NCBI GenBank assembly: GCA_900113425.1
Contig: FOZF01000002.1
Location: forward strand, 699,027-763,026
Reading direction: 5' to 3'
From: Stenotrophomonas maltophilia
GTDB lineage: Bacteria > Pseudomonadota > Gammaproteobacteria > Xanthomonadales > Xanthomonadaceae
Length of the DNA stretch: 64,000 nucleotides
Shown here: positions 41,389 to 50,437 of the stretch, in pieces
Layout: the number at the start of each line of letters is the position of its first letter
How positions within the stretch are numbered: position 1 is the first letter of the stretch
Position numbers and translations under genes: made by a program
Notes under the pieces: generated by a model
What the model was told of the DNA's origin: nothing
Databases searched by the model: none
Seen by the model: only the letters and a program-made list of their open reading frames with translations

Positions 41389-42024
41389 ATGGACCTGACC
41401 GACACCCAGCAGGCGATCCTGCAGTTGATCGCCGAGCGTATCGAGAGCGAAGGCGCGCCGCCGTCGCAGACGGAGATCGCACGTGCGTTCGGCTTCAAGG
41501 GCGTACGCGCGGCCCAGTACCACCTGGAGGCGCTGGAGCAGGCGGGAGCGATCCGCCGCATTCCCGGCCAGGCCCGGGGCATCCGCCTGGTGCAGGCTCC
41601 CCCCGTGGAGACGCTGGCCGAACCCGGGCTGCCCGACAGCGTGCTGCGGCTGCCGGTACTGGGACGTGTCGCGGCCGGCCTCCCTATCGGCGCGGATATC
41701 GGCTCGGACGATTTCGTGGTGCTGGACCGGGTGTTCTTTTCGCCCGCGCCGGATTACCTGCTGAAGGTGCAGGGTGACTCGATGATCGACGAAGGCATCT
41801 TCGATGGTGACCTGATCGGCGTGCACCGCACCCGCGACGCCCATTCGGGGCAGATCGTGGTGGCGCGCATCGATGATGAGATCACCGTCAAGCTACTGAA
41901 GATCGCGAAGGACCGTATCCGGCTGTTGCCCCGGAATCCCGATTACAAGCCGATCGAAGTGCTTCCCGACCAGGACTTCTCGATCGAAGGCCTGTACTGC
42001 GGCCTGTTGCGGCCGAATCGCTGA
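41389..42024 (+). CDS. lexA: SOS repressor LexA
   Basis: A 211-residue repressor. The winged-helix DNA-binding domain spans about residues 1-70 (TDTQQAILQLIAERIESEGAPPSQTEIARAFGFKG). Self-cleavage falls at Ala96-Gly97 in GRVAAGLPIG; the catalytic dyad is Ser131 (GDSMIDEG) and Lys168 (DEITVKLLK). RecA filaments on single-stranded DNA stimulate cleavage and induce SOS genes. The operator lies almost at the start codon. recA and recX follow in the same direction. ATG at 41389 gives the usual family N-terminus. Confidence 0.97.
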   Translation: MDLTDTQQAILQLIAERIESEGAPPSQTEIARAFGFKGVRAAQYHLEALEQAGAIRRIPGQARGIRLVQAPPVETLAEPGLPDSVLRLPVLGRVAAGLPIGADIGSDDFVVLDRVFFSPAPDYLLKVQGDSMIDEGIFDGDLIGVHRTRDAHSGQIVVARIDDEITVKLLKIAKDRIRLLPRNPDYKPIEVLPDQDFSIEGLYCGLLRPNR

Positions 42025-42228
42025 AGCGTTCGAAGCTGCGTTACCCCGCGGTCTTTTGTGGCGATTCTCTGGTTCCACCGAGGTTGGTACGGATGTCCGA
42101 TAATTCTTTTCAGAGCGCCGGGCAGAATCTCAGCCTGTGCGATACGTCCGCCTTAAAGTGAACCCATGGCAAAGAAGACCCCCAAAGACAGCACCCCCAA
42201 CGAAATGACCTCTGCAAGGACCAATACG

Positions 42229-43266
42229 ATGGACGAGAACAAGAAGCGCGCATTGGCTGCTGCTCTGGGCCAGATCGAAAAGCAGTTCGGCAAGGGCTCG
42301 GTGATGCGCATGGGCGACCGTGTGGTCGAGCCCGTCGAAGCCATCCCGACCGGTTCGCTGATGCTCGACATCGCATTGGGCATCGGGGGTCTGCCGAAGG
42401 GCCGCGTGGTGGAAATCTATGGCCCGGAGTCCTCGGGCAAGACCACGCTGACGCTGCAGGCCATCGCCGAGTGCCAGAAGATGGGAGGCACCGCTGCCTT
42501 CATCGACGCCGAGCACGCTCTCGACCCGATCTATGCCGCCAAGCTTGGCGTGAACGTGGACGACCTGCTGCTGTCGCAGCCCGATACCGGTGAGCAGGCG
42601 TTGGAAATCGCGGACATGCTGGTCCGTTCCGGCTCGGTGGACATCCTGGTGATCGACTCGGTCGCGGCATTGACCCCGAAGGCCGAAATCGAAGGCGAGA
42701 TGGGCGACCAGCTGCCGGGCCTGCAGGCCCGCCTGATGAGCCAGGCGCTGCGTAAGCTGACCGGCAACATCAAGCGCTCGAACACGCTGGTGATCTTCAT
42801 CAACCAGCTGCGCATGAAGATCGGCGTGATGATGCCGGGCCAGAGCCCGGAGACCACCACGGGTGGCAATGCGCTGAAGTTCTATGCCTCGGTCCGCCTG
42901 GACATCCGCCGCATCGGTGCGATCAAGAAGGGCGATGAGATCATCGGTAACCAGACCAAGATCAAGGTTGTCAAGAACAAGCTGGCCCCGCCGTTCAAGC
43001 AGGTAATCACCGAGATCCTGTATGGCGAAGGCATCAGCCGTGAAGGTGAACTGATCGACATGGGCGTGGATGCCAAGCTGGTCGAGAAGGCCGGTGCCTG
43101 GTACAGCTATGGCGAAGAGCGCATTGGCCAGGGCAAGGACAACGCCCGCGGTTATCTGCGTGACAACCCGACCGTCGCCGCCAAGCTCGAAGCCGAACTG
43201 CGCGAGAAATTCCAGCCGTCCGAGGCCGCTCGCGAGGAAGGCGACGACGAAGGCGACGACGAGTAA
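42229..43266 (+). CDS. recA: Recombinase RecA
   Basis: A 345-residue recombinase and co-protease. It starts [30 protein letters not shown], the xanthomonad RecA N-terminus, with AAGGA 9 nt upstream. Walker A is GPESSGKTT, Walker [13 protein letters not shown]. Loop L1 has [16 protein letters not shown]; loop L2 has [30 protein letters not shown]. The tail is acidic. An in-frame ATG at 42166 would add 21 residues that I judge untranslated. I find no second LexA box in the 200 bp after lexA. Confidence 0.97.
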   Translation: MDENKKRALAAALGQIEKQFGKGSVMRMGDRVVEPVEAIPTGSLMLDIALGIGGLPKGRVVEIYGPESSGKTTLTLQAIAECQKMGGTAAFIDAEHALDPIYAAKLGVNVDDLLLSQPDTGEQALEIADMLVRSGSVDILVIDSVAALTPKAEIEGEMGDQLPGLQARLMSQALRKLTGNIKRSNTLVIFINQLRMKIGVMMPGQSPETTTGGNALKFYASVRLDIRRIGAIKKGDEIIGNQTKIKVVKNKLAPPFKQVITEILYGEGISREGELIDMGVDAKLVEKAGAWYSYGEERIGQGKDNARGYLRDNPTVAAKLEAELREKFQPSEAAREEGDDEGDDE

Positions 43267-43276
43267 GTCTTGCTGT

Positions 43277-43314
43277 GGGGTAGGGTGACGCCGTCAGTGA
43301 CGTCGCTCTACCCC
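43277..43314. repeat. GTAG-containing hairpin between recA and recX
   Basis: GGGGTAGGGTGACG pairs with CGTCGCTCTACCCC around a loop of about ten bases. It has a GTAG head like SMAG elements and lies 10 nt after the recA stop. No T-run follows, so it may protect or partly terminate the recA mRNA before recX. Confidence 0.65.
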
Positions 43315-43376
43315 GCAGGTTCGAACCGCCCAGGATGGGCAGGGTGCCAGGGACGGCGCCACCCCTGGAGGGATTG

Positions 43377-43871
43377 ATGTCCGACAGCGACGAACCTACC
43401 TCGACAGGCCGAAAGCGCCGGCCCCGCGAGCAGACTCCGGTGCAGCGGGCACTGGGCCTGCTGGTCCGCCGGGAGCATTCACGCAAGGAATTAACCCGCA
43501 AACTGACTGCGCGGGGTATCGAAGACGCCGCCGCGCAGGCGGCGGTCGCCAAGCTGACCGAGGCGGGGTGGCAGGACGACACCCGGTTTGCGGAGAACCT
43601 GGTACGCATGCGGGCCAACACCGGTTACGGCCCCATCCATGTGCGTGCCGAACTGGGGACCCATGGGCTGGACAGTGCCGCCATTGCCGCAGCGATGGAC
43701 AGCTACGAGGGCGACTGGCAGGAGAACGCCCGTGATCTGGTCCGCCGCCGCTTTGGCGAAGCCGGCCCACAGGACTTGGCGCAGCGCCGCAAAGCGGCGG
43801 ATCTGCTGGCGCGGCGAGGCTTCGACGGTGACATCATCCGCCGTGCGACCCGCTACGACCCTGACGATTGA
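43377..43871 (+). CDS. recX: Regulatory protein RecX
   Basis: A 164-residue helical-repeat protein that caps RecA filaments and limits their growth. The three-helix repeats are visible as [69 protein letters not shown] and [11 protein letters not shown]...[20 protein letters not shown]. The start MSDSDEPTS at 43377 has TGGAGGG upstream. The basic N-terminal extension is typical of xanthomonads. Confidence 0.93.
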   Translation: MSDSDEPTSTGRKRRPREQTPVQRALGLLVRREHSRKELTRKLTARGIEDAAAQAAVAKLTEAGWQDDTRFAENLVRMRANTGYGPIHVRAELGTHGLDSAAIAAAMDSYEGDWQENARDLVRRRFGEAGPQDLAQRRKAADLLARRGFDGDIIRRATRYDPDD

Positions 43872-43980
43872 GACTGGCGGCGCCGGGCCTGATACCCTTT
43901 AGGTTTTCGGCGGTCCGTCGCGACCCTGGCCAACGCGGCCGGTGGTCCGGGACCGCCGGCCCGCAGACTGCCAGCCCCCA

Positions 43981-46629
43981 ATGAACGCACCCGCCAAATT
44001 CACGACCTCCCAGATCCGCAGCGATTTCCTTGAATTCTTCAAGGGCAAAGGCCATACCATCGTGCCGTCGGCACCGCTGGTGCCTGGCAACGATCCGACC
44101 CTGCTGTTCACCAACTCCGGCATGGTGCAGTTCAAGGACGTGTTCCTCGGTGCCGAGAAGCGCAGCTACGTGCGCGCGGCCGATGTCCAGCGCTGCCTGC
44201 GCGCGGGTGGCAAGCACAACGATCTTGACCAGGTCGGCTACACCGCCCGCCATCACACCTTCTTTGAAATGCTGGGCAACTGGTCGTTTGGTGACTACTT
44301 CAAGAAGGACGCGATCGCGTGGGCGTGGGAGCTGCTGACCCAGGTCTGGAAGCTGCCTGCCGAGCGCCTGCTGGTGACCGTCTACCAGACCGACGACGAA
44401 GCCTACGAACTGTGGCGCGACATGGTGGGGGTGCCGGAAGAGCGCATCGTGCGGATCGGCGACAACAAGGGCGCGCCGTTCGCTTCGGACAACTTCTGGC
44501 AGATGGCCGACACCGGCCCGTGTGGTCCGTGCACCGAGATTTTCTACGACCACGGCGACCACATTGCCGGCGGTCCTCCGGGGTCGCCGGATGAGGATGG
44601 CGACCGCTTCATCGAGATCTGGAATCTGGTGTTCATGCAGTTCGACCGCCAGCCGGACGGTACTCTGGTGCCGCTGCCGGCGCCGTGCGTGGATACCGGC
44701 ATGGGCCTGGAACGTCTTGCGGCGATCCTGCAGCATGTCCACACCAACTACGAGATCGACCTGTTCCAGGCTCTGATCCGCAAGGCCTCCGAGCTGACCG
44801 GTACCTCCGATCTGGAGAACAAGTCGCTGCGCGTGATTGCCGACCACATCCGCGCCTGCTCGTTCCTGATCGTCGATGGCGTCCTGCCTTCCAACGAAGG
44901 ACGTGGCTATGTGCTGCGCCGTATCATCCGCCGCGCCCTGCGCCATGGTTGGATGCTGGGTGTGCGCCAGCCGTTCTTCAGCAAGCTGGTGCCGACGCTG
45001 GTTGCACAGATGGGCGAGGCCTATCCGGAGCTTCCGGCGGCAGCGGACACCGTGACCCGCGCGCTGCAGGCTGAGGAGGAGCGGTTCGCCGAGACGCTCG
45101 ACGCCGGCATGAAAATCTTCGAAGACGTTGCGGCAAGGGCCGGCAATGGCGTAATCCCGGGTGGTGACGCCTTCCGCCTTTACGACACCTATGGCTTCCC
45201 CCTGGACCTGACCCAGGACATCGCCCGCGAGCGTGACCTGACGGTCGATATTGCCGGGTTCGATGCGGCGATGGAACAGCAGCGCGAGACCGCGCGTGCC
45301 GCGGGCAAGTTCGGCGGTGGCGTGACCCTGCCGGCCGAGCTGGTGGCGACGCTGACCCCGACCGTGTTCCTCGGCTACGACCGCCTGCAGGCCGACGGCC
45401 TGACCGTGCTGGCACTGCTCAAGGAGGGGCGTCCGGTACAGTCGGCCAGCGCCGGCGATGCCGTCATCGTCATCACCAACCAGACGCCGTTCTATGCCGA
45501 GTCCGGCGGCCAGGTCGGCGATACCGGTGTGATGACCGGCCACGGCGTGCGCCTGGCGGTGGAAGACACCCAGAAGTTCGCGGGCCAGTTCCACGGCCAT
45601 GTCGGTACCCTGTCCGAAGGCGACCTGAAGGTGGGAGACGTGCTGGCTGGCGAGGTCGACGGTGAGCGCCGCGGTGCCACCATCCTCAACCACTCGGCCA
45701 CCCACCTGCTGCACGCGGCCCTGCGCGAAGTGCTGGGCACGCACGTGCAGCAGAAGGGCTCGCTGGTGGCGCCGGACCGCCTGCGTTTCGATTTCTCGCA
45801 TTTCCAGCCGATCAGTGCTGAAGAACTGGCCGTGATTGAGCGCAAGGTCAATCAGCAGGTGCGTGCCAACAATGTTGCCGAAGTGCACTCCATGGGCATG
45901 CAGGAAGCGCTCGATTTCGGCGCCATGGCACTGTTCGGAGAGAAGTACGGTGAACAGGTCCGCGTACTGAAAATGGGCGACTATTCCACCGAACTGTGTG
46001 GTGGCACCCACGTCAAGCGTACCGGTGATATCGGCCTGTTCAAGATCACCTCGGAAGGCGGTGTCTCCGCGGGCGTGCGTCGCATTGAAGCGGTCACCGG
46101 TCAGGGCGCCCTGGATTACGTCGATGCCGAAGAGGCGCGGTTGGCCGAGGCGGCCGAACTGCTGGGTGGCAGTGCAGCCGACGTGGTCGAGAAGATCCGG
46201 GCGCTTGGCCAGCGCCAGAAGCAGCTGGAACGTGAACTGGAAGCGGTGAAGGCCAAGGTTGCCGCGGGTGCGACCGCCGACCTTTCCAGCCAGGCGGTGG
46301 AGGTCGCGGGCGTGAAGGTGCTGGCGGCCCGCCTGGAGGGCTTCGACGCCAAGGCGCTGCGTGATGCCGTGGACCGCCTGAAGCAGCAGCTGGGAGACGC
46401 GGTGATCGTGCTGGCAGGTGCCCAGGACGGCAAGGCCGCCCTGGTCGCGGGCGTGAACGGCAGTGCAACGGGCCGGGTGAAGGCCGGGGAACTGTTGTCG
46501 CATATCGCCGGTCAGATCGGGGGCAAGGGCGGCGGACGCCCGGACCTCGCCCAGGGTGGTGGCGAGGACGGGCCCGCCCTTGCCACTGCACTGGCTGCCG
46601 TCGTCGAATGGGTCAGCCCCCGCCTGTGA
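43981..46629 (+). CDS. alaS: Alanyl-tRNA synthetase
   Basis: An 882-residue class II synthetase. The catalytic domain starts [50 protein letters not shown]. The editing domain carries the zinc motif [11 protein letters not shown] and, downstream, [17 protein letters not shown]. The C-Ala domain follows a coiled coil ([22 protein letters not shown]) and ends with [15 protein letters not shown]. Length is normal. It is followed by csrA, a conserved neighbour in gammaproteobacteria. Confidence 0.97.
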   Translation: MNAPAKFTTSQIRSDFLEFFKGKGHTIVPSAPLVPGNDPTLLFTNSGMVQFKDVFLGAEKRSYVRAADVQRCLRAGGKHNDLDQVGYTARHHTFFEMLGNWSFGDYFKKDAIAWAWELLTQVWKLPAERLLVTVYQTDDEAYELWRDMVGVPEERIVRIGDNKGAPFASDNFWQMADTGPCGPCTEIFYDHGDHIAGGPPGSPDEDGDRFIEIWNLVFMQFDRQPDGTLVPLPAPCVDTGMGLERLAAILQHVHTNYEIDLFQALIRKASELTGTSDLENKSLRVIADHIRACSFLIVDGVLPSNEGRGYVLRRIIRRALRHGWMLGVRQPFFSKLVPTLVAQMGEAYPELPAAADTVTRALQAEEERFAETLDAGMKIFEDVAARAGNGVIPGGDAFRLYDTYGFPLDLTQDIARERDLTVDIAGFDAAMEQQRETARAAGKFGGGVTLPAELVATLTPTVFLGYDRLQADGLTVLALLKEGRPVQSASAGDAVIVITNQTPFYAESGGQVGDTGVMTGHGVRLAVEDTQKFAGQFHGHVGTLSEGDLKVGDVLAGEVDGERRGATILNHSATHLLHAALREVLGTHVQQKGSLVAPDRLRFDFSHFQPISAEELAVIERKVNQQVRANNVAEVHSMGMQEALDFGAMALFGEKYGEQVRVLKMGDYSTELCGGTHVKRTGDIGLFKITSEGGVSAGVRRIEAVTGQGALDYVDAEEARLAEAAELLGGSAADVVEKIRALGQRQKQLERELEAVKAKVAAGATADLSSQAVEVAGVKVLAARLEGFDAKALRDAVDRLKQQLGDAVIVLAGAQDGKAALVAGVNGSATGRVKAGELLSHIAGQIGGKGGGRPDLAQGGGEDGPALATALAAVVEWVSPRL

Positions 46630-46637
46630 TGAAGCCC

Positions 46638-46668
46638 GCCGTCCCCCTTCTTGTAGGAGCGGGACGGC
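46638..46668 (+). terminator. Hairpin after alaS
   Basis: An 8-bp stem, GCCGTCCC/GGGACGGC, closes a 15-nt loop 9 nt after the alaS stop. No clear T-run follows, so termination is uncertain. The loop includes TGTAGGAGC, a sequence often seen in dispersed repeats of related bacteria. Confidence 0.4.
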
Positions 46669-46713
46669 TGACGGTACCATTGCGAATCTTTTCCCTTTGT
46701 CGTGGTAGCGCTT

Positions 46714-46730
46714 CTTGACGAAGCGTCAAG
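46714..46730. promoter_or_regulatory. Palindrome in the csrA upstream region
   Basis: CTTGACG-AAG-CGTCAAG is a perfect 7-bp inverted repeat 47 bp before the csrA start. TTGACG within it matches a sigma-70 -35 hexamer, though the best -10 (GATACC) is at a long 19-bp spacing. It could be an operator over a -35 or an RNA hairpin. Confidence 0.4.
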
Positions 46731-46776
46731 CCGGTGGGGGATACCCTTCCACACGGTTCCATGGAGACTTACAAAA

Positions 46777-46980
46777 ATGTTGATCCTGACTCGCCGCGTC
46801 GGCGAAACCTTGATGATCGGTGACTCGGTGAGCGTCACCGTGCTCGGCGTCAAGGGTAACCAGGTACGTATCGGCATCACTGCGCCGAAGGACGTCGCTG
46901 TGCATCGCGAAGAGATCTACCAGCGCATCCAGCGTGGCGACGAAGCCGGCAGCGCCGGTGGCGAAAATTCTGCGGAATAA
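46777..46980 (+). CDS. csrA: Carbon storage regulator CsrA/RsmA
   Basis: A 67-residue RNA-binding dimer that binds GGA motifs in mRNA leaders. It shows [51 protein letters not shown], with the key Leu4 and Arg44. The polar C-terminal tail ([14 protein letters not shown]) is typical of xanthomonad RsmA. The ribosome site is the GGA in CATGGAGAC, which also fits a CsrA site (ANGGA), so autoregulation is plausible. Confidence 0.97.
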   Translation: MLILTRRVGETLMIGDSVSVTVLGVKGNQVRIGITAPKDVAVHREEIYQRIQRGDEAGSAGGENSAE

Positions 46981-47057
46981 GGCTTTACCTTCGCGCGTGA
47001 TTAACGTTATGATTCACGCCCCGCTGAGGTGCGACGCACCCCGGCGGTGAAATCCCC

Positions 47058-47150
47058 GGAGTGATGCCCGAGTGGCCGAAGGGGCTCCCCTGCTAAGGGA
47101 GTATAGGGTCAAAAGCTCTATCGAGGGTTCGAATCCCTCTCACTCCGCCA
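47058..47150 (+). tRNA. tRNA-Ser (anticodon GCU)
   Basis: A 93-nt tRNA beginning GGAGTGATGCCCGAGTGG and ending CACTCCGCCA with encoded CCA. The anticodon loop is CTGCTAA, anticodon GCT. A long variable arm (TATAGGGTCAAAAGCTCTAT) marks it as a class II serine tRNA, and the T-loop is TTCGAATCC. Confidence 0.97.
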
Positions 47151-47160
47151 GATACTCAGA

Positions 47161-47187
47161 AAAGCCCCTGGAGACAGGGGCTTTTTT
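47161..47187 (+). terminator. Intrinsic terminator after tRNA-Ser
   Basis: The stem AAAGCCCCTG/CAGGGGCTTT closes a GAGA tetraloop and is followed by a T-run. It begins 11 nt after the tRNA end and closes the csrA/tRNA-Ser unit. Confidence 0.93.
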
Positions 47188-47329
47188 GTTGGCCGGAATT
47201 CTCCTGTGCAGCACGTTGCCTATCACTTGCAGGAATCGAGTCTGCGCCGATTGCTGGACTTGGATTGCAGGTTCTGATGTGCTGAGCCGGTACGCCGACG
47301 GATCGGCAATCGATGGGATGGAAGTGCGG

Positions 47330-48250
47330 ATGCAGATTTCCTTGAAGCGCGCTCTGATCGTGGGCGGCGTGGCAGTTGTCGTGTTGACCGGCGGTTATGT
47401 CCTGTGGGGCCGCGCGGATTCCATGCCGCACGCGAGTGCGGCGCACGCGCCTCAGACGCAAGGTCGCACTGGCGTCGCACCTGTGCCCTCAAAGCAGCAT
47501 CGTGCCGCTGCGCGAACGGGTCCGCAGCCGCCGAATCCCCAGGTCTTCCGCCGGGTAGGTCCGAAGGCATACGAGATTGCCGGCAACCGTGAGCGGCGGC
47601 CGCCGGGCGATGCGCTTGAGTACATGAGGGTGATGAAGCAGCGTTCCGACGCCGGTGATGCGGATGCGAGCTATCTGATGGAATTGGCGGTGCGCGAGTG
47701 CAGGAACCTGATCAAGCATGATCCGGTCGCGTCATTCGATTTCCTTCGTAATGCAGGCATGACGCCGGATCCTGCCTCGTTGGTCAATGATGAGCGTCGT
47801 CTGGGCGAGTGTGCGTCCCTGGTAGCTGCGCCTGCCTTCTATCATGGAGCCTGGCTTGCCAAGGCCGCCTCGCAGGGTTCAATCGAAGCCAAGCTGCTTT
47901 ACGCAGCCGATCCCGAGACCGTCATCGGCCCTCCGTCGGAGTGGCTTGCGAATCCGGAATCCCTGGTCAGATGGCGGGAGAGTGCGATGCGCCATCTCCA
48001 CGATGCTGCGGCAACGGGAAGCCTCGATGCGGTCAGTCACCTGTCCAGCGCGTACGACAAGGGAAGAATCACCGCCTACGATGGCGTGAATGCCTATGCA
48101 TATGCCTTGGCCGCTGCCAGGGCAAATCCGGCACATATGCCGGCGAGGAGCCTGCAGGAGTTGCAGGCGAAGTTGAGCCCTGCACAGCGCGAGGCTGCGC
48201 GCGAGCGGGCGACGCAGGTGTACGCGGACTGCTGCATCGCAGATCAATGA
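47330..48250 (+). CDS. Membrane-anchored protein with Sel1-like helical repeats, unknown function
   Basis: A 306-residue protein with one N-terminal membrane helix (ALIVGGVAVVVLTGGYVLWG), a proline- and alanine-rich linker, and a helical domain. Segments such as AAPAFYHGAWLAKAASQGSIEAKLLYA, HLHDAAATGSLDAVSHLSSAYDKG and NAYAYALAAARAN look like degenerate Sel1/TPR repeats, which usually bind proteins. Four cysteines lie in the periplasmic part. It stands alone between tRNA-Ser and the phospholipase gene; codon use looks slightly less GC-rich than its neighbours. An ATG at 47318 is an alternative start. Confidence 0.65.
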   Translation: MQISLKRALIVGGVAVVVLTGGYVLWGRADSMPHASAAHAPQTQGRTGVAPVPSKQHRAAARTGPQPPNPQVFRRVGPKAYEIAGNRERRPPGDALEYMRVMKQRSDAGDADASYLMELAVRECRNLIKHDPVASFDFLRNAGMTPDPASLVNDERRLGECASLVAAPAFYHGAWLAKAASQGSIEAKLLYAADPETVIGPPSEWLANPESLVRWRESAMRHLHDAAATGSLDAVSHLSSAYDKGRITAYDGVNAYAYALAAARANPAHMPARSLQELQAKLSPAQREAARERATQVYADCCIADQ

Positions 48251-48316
48251 CGTGCAGTCCCGATTCCGTCGGTTTCGGTGGGGCAGGACGCGGCCTGCCG
48301 GGCTTCGTCCTCGACC

Positions 48317-50437
48317 TCAATCGTGCTGGAACCGCAAGGGCTCACTGCCCATTGCCGGATCGCTGGTGCCGGGGCGGCCATCTTCGACGCGCCCTGCCAG
48401 GCGCAGCGCACCGCTTCCTGCGCTGACATGCAGGTCGTACCACCCTGCGGTAGGCGCTGCATCCCAGGCCAGTGATGTTTCCGAGCGCGCGGTGATGTCC
48501 AGCGTCTGGTCGGGCATGTGCCCGGCATAGGCGCCTCCCTGCACGCGGACCCGGCAGGGTTCATCGCCCGGATTACGCAGACGCAGGCGAAGCTGACCAT
48601 CGGCGCGCTCCACGTCCGCCAGCAGCGTCGGGGAGGTGGCATCGCCGCGGAAGTGGCGATGGAATCCATTGGGGCCCAGCAGCCACAGGTCGAAGCGGCC
48701 ATCCGCAGCAAGCGGCCAGCGCGCCTGCACGGGCGTGCCCGGCACCAGCGTGTAACGCCTCGGAATCGCGTCCAGGCGCAGCCGGTCGTAGACATGCAGT
48801 ACCGCTGCCGCTCCTTCGCAGCCCAGCTGCAGATCGATGCTTCCGGCGGCCAATGCGGAGATCCGGGCCTGCGGCCGATAGGGCAGGGCACGTGCCGGTC
48901 TCACCCCGGCTTCCTGGCGTGCAGGACGCAACCCCTCCGGCAGTGCAGGTACGGTCCGGCCCGGCAGGGCCGCCGCGCGCGCGGCCACCGCATTGACGTC
49001 AGGCAACGCCTGCACGAAGGGGCGGGTATCGCGCTGGGCGAAATCGAACGCGTGGGTCAGATCGCCACAGACCGCGCGCCGCCACGGTGAGATGCCCGGT
49101 GCGGGCACACCGAAGCGGCGTTCGATCAGGCGCAGTACCGAGGTGTGGTCATACACCTGCGAATCGACCCAGCCGCCCCGGCTCCAGGGCGAGATCACGT
49201 ACAACGGCACGCGTGGGCCCAGTCCATAGGGGCGGCCACGCAGCTCGGCGGCGTCGTACTTCTCGTCGCCAGGCGCAGGATGCCGATGGTATTCGCCATC
49301 GGTGCCGACCGACGATGCGCCGGCCCAGCCATCCTCCAGCGGCGAAGGCGGGGCGGGCGGCGGCATGTGGTCGAAGAAGCCGTCGTTCTCGTCGAACATC
49401 AACAGCAGGGCGGTACGACTCCAGACCTCCGGGTCGGCGGTCAGCGCGTCGAGCACGCGCGCGGTGTAGGCCGCGCCCTGCGCCGGGCTGGAGGGCCCCG
49501 GATGTTCGCTGCCGGCAGCGTCGGCGATGATGAAGCTGACCCGCGGCAACTGCCCGTCGACCACATCCTGGCGCAGCTGTGCCAGCCCGCGCGTGCTGAC
49601 CCCGCGCGCGCGGAGCTGTGGATCGTGACCCGGTGCAGCGCGGTACGCCTGCCGGAAGGTCTCGAATCCGGCCAGCGGGTTGTCGGTGAAGTTGTCGGCC
49701 ATGTCCTGGTAGATCTGCCAGGACACCCCTGCCTGCTGCAGCTGCTCGACGTAGCTGCTCCACTGGTAGGACGCCGGATGGCCGCCGTGCTCCGGGAAGT
49801 TGTCGTGGGAGTTGGCGATCACCGGGCCGCCGGCGCGGGCAAAGGGATCGTTGTGGCCGGTCCACAGGAACACCCGGTTCGGGTTGGTGCCGGCCTGGAT
49901 CGCGCAGTGATAGGCATCGCAGACGGTAAAGGCATCGGCGAGTGCGAACTGGAAGGGCAGGTCGCTGCGCTGGAAGTAGCCCATGGAGTGATTCTGCTTG
50001 GCCTTGGGCCACTGCCCCATGCGCCCATGGTCCCAGGCACGTTGCGCGTCGGGCCAAGTGTGCGGGGTGCCCTCGACGCGCATGTAGCCGAAGTGCGCGG
50101 CGGTATCCAGCGGGAACGGTGCGATCGCCCGGCTGCCGCTGGCATCGGGTTGCAGCCACAGGGTGCGCGGAGCGCCACCGCCAGCCAGGGGGGCGGCCGG
50201 AGCCACGAAACGATCACCGAATCCGCGCACGCCCGGCAGGGTGCCGAAGTAGTGATCGAACGAGCGGTTCTCCTGCATGAACACCACGATGTGCTGCAGG
50301 TCCTGCAGACTGCGGGTGCGTGCATCGGGGGCGATCGCGGCGGCCCGGGCGATGCTCGGCAGCAGCGGTGAAAGGCCGGCGGCAAGGCCGGCCTGCAACA
50401 GTCGGCGACGGCCGATATCGGTCACGGGTTCACTCAC
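48317..50437 (-). CDS. plcN: Phosphocholine-specific phospholipase C, Tat-exported
   Basis: A 706-residue secreted hydrolase that releases phosphocholine from phosphatidylcholine or sphingomyelin. The Tat signal is GRRRLLQAGLAAGLSPLLPSIARA. The catalytic domain shows FMQENRSFDHYFGTLPGVRGFGDRF, AIQAGTNPNRVFLWTGHN and FDENDGFFDHMPPPAPP. Two C-terminal beta domains (DUF756) follow from about residue 500. I call it plcN-like; PlcH and PlcN cannot be separated firmly from sequence alone. Its GTG start overlaps the stop of the TonB-receptor gene (GTGA). Confidence 0.9.
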   Translation of the reverse strand: MSEPVTDIGRRRLLQAGLAAGLSPLLPSIARAAAIAPDARTRSLQDLQHIVVFMQENRSFDHYFGTLPGVRGFGDRFVAPAAPLAGGGAPRTLWLQPDASGSRAIAPFPLDTAAHFGYMRVEGTPHTWPDAQRAWDHGRMGQWPKAKQNHSMGYFQRSDLPFQFALADAFTVCDAYHCAIQAGTNPNRVFLWTGHNDPFARAGGPVIANSHDNFPEHGGHPASYQWSSYVEQLQQAGVSWQIYQDMADNFTDNPLAGFETFRQAYRAAPGHDPQLRARGVSTRGLAQLRQDVVDGQLPRVSFIIADAAGSEHPGPSSPAQGAAYTARVLDALTADPEVWSRTALLLMFDENDGFFDHMPPPAPPSPLEDGWAGASSVGTDGEYHRHPAPGDEKYDAAELRGRPYGLGPRVPLYVISPWSRGGWVDSQVYDHTSVLRLIERRFGVPAPGISPWRRAVCGDLTHAFDFAQRDTRPFVQALPDVNAVAARAAALPGRTVPALPEGLRPARQEAGVRPARALPYRPQARISALAAGSIDLQLGCEGAAAVLHVYDRLRLDAIPRRYTLVPGTPVQARWPLAADGRFDLWLLGPNGFHRHFRGDATSPTLLADVERADGQLRLRLRNPGDEPCRVRVQGGAYAGHMPDQTLDITARSETSLAWDAAPTAGWYDLHVSAGSGALRLAGRVEDGRPGTSDPAMGSEPLRFQHD

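Noticed and set aside
42166..42228. An upstream in-frame ATG that would lengthen RecA by 21 residues
   Set aside because: The extension has no RecA similarity, while [13 protein letters not shown] at 42229 is the standard start with its own AAGGA site.
43834..46680. A 948-codon open frame on the minus strand opposite alaS
   Set aside because: It mirrors the alaS codons in a high-GC genome where stop codons are rare in other frames. Its translation is Arg/His/Gln-rich with no family pattern, while alaS is unmistakable.
47058..48250. An active genomic island integrated at tRNA-Ser
   Set aside because: No integrase, no direct repeat of the tRNA 3' end that I can see, and the intrinsic terminator directly after the tRNA is intact.
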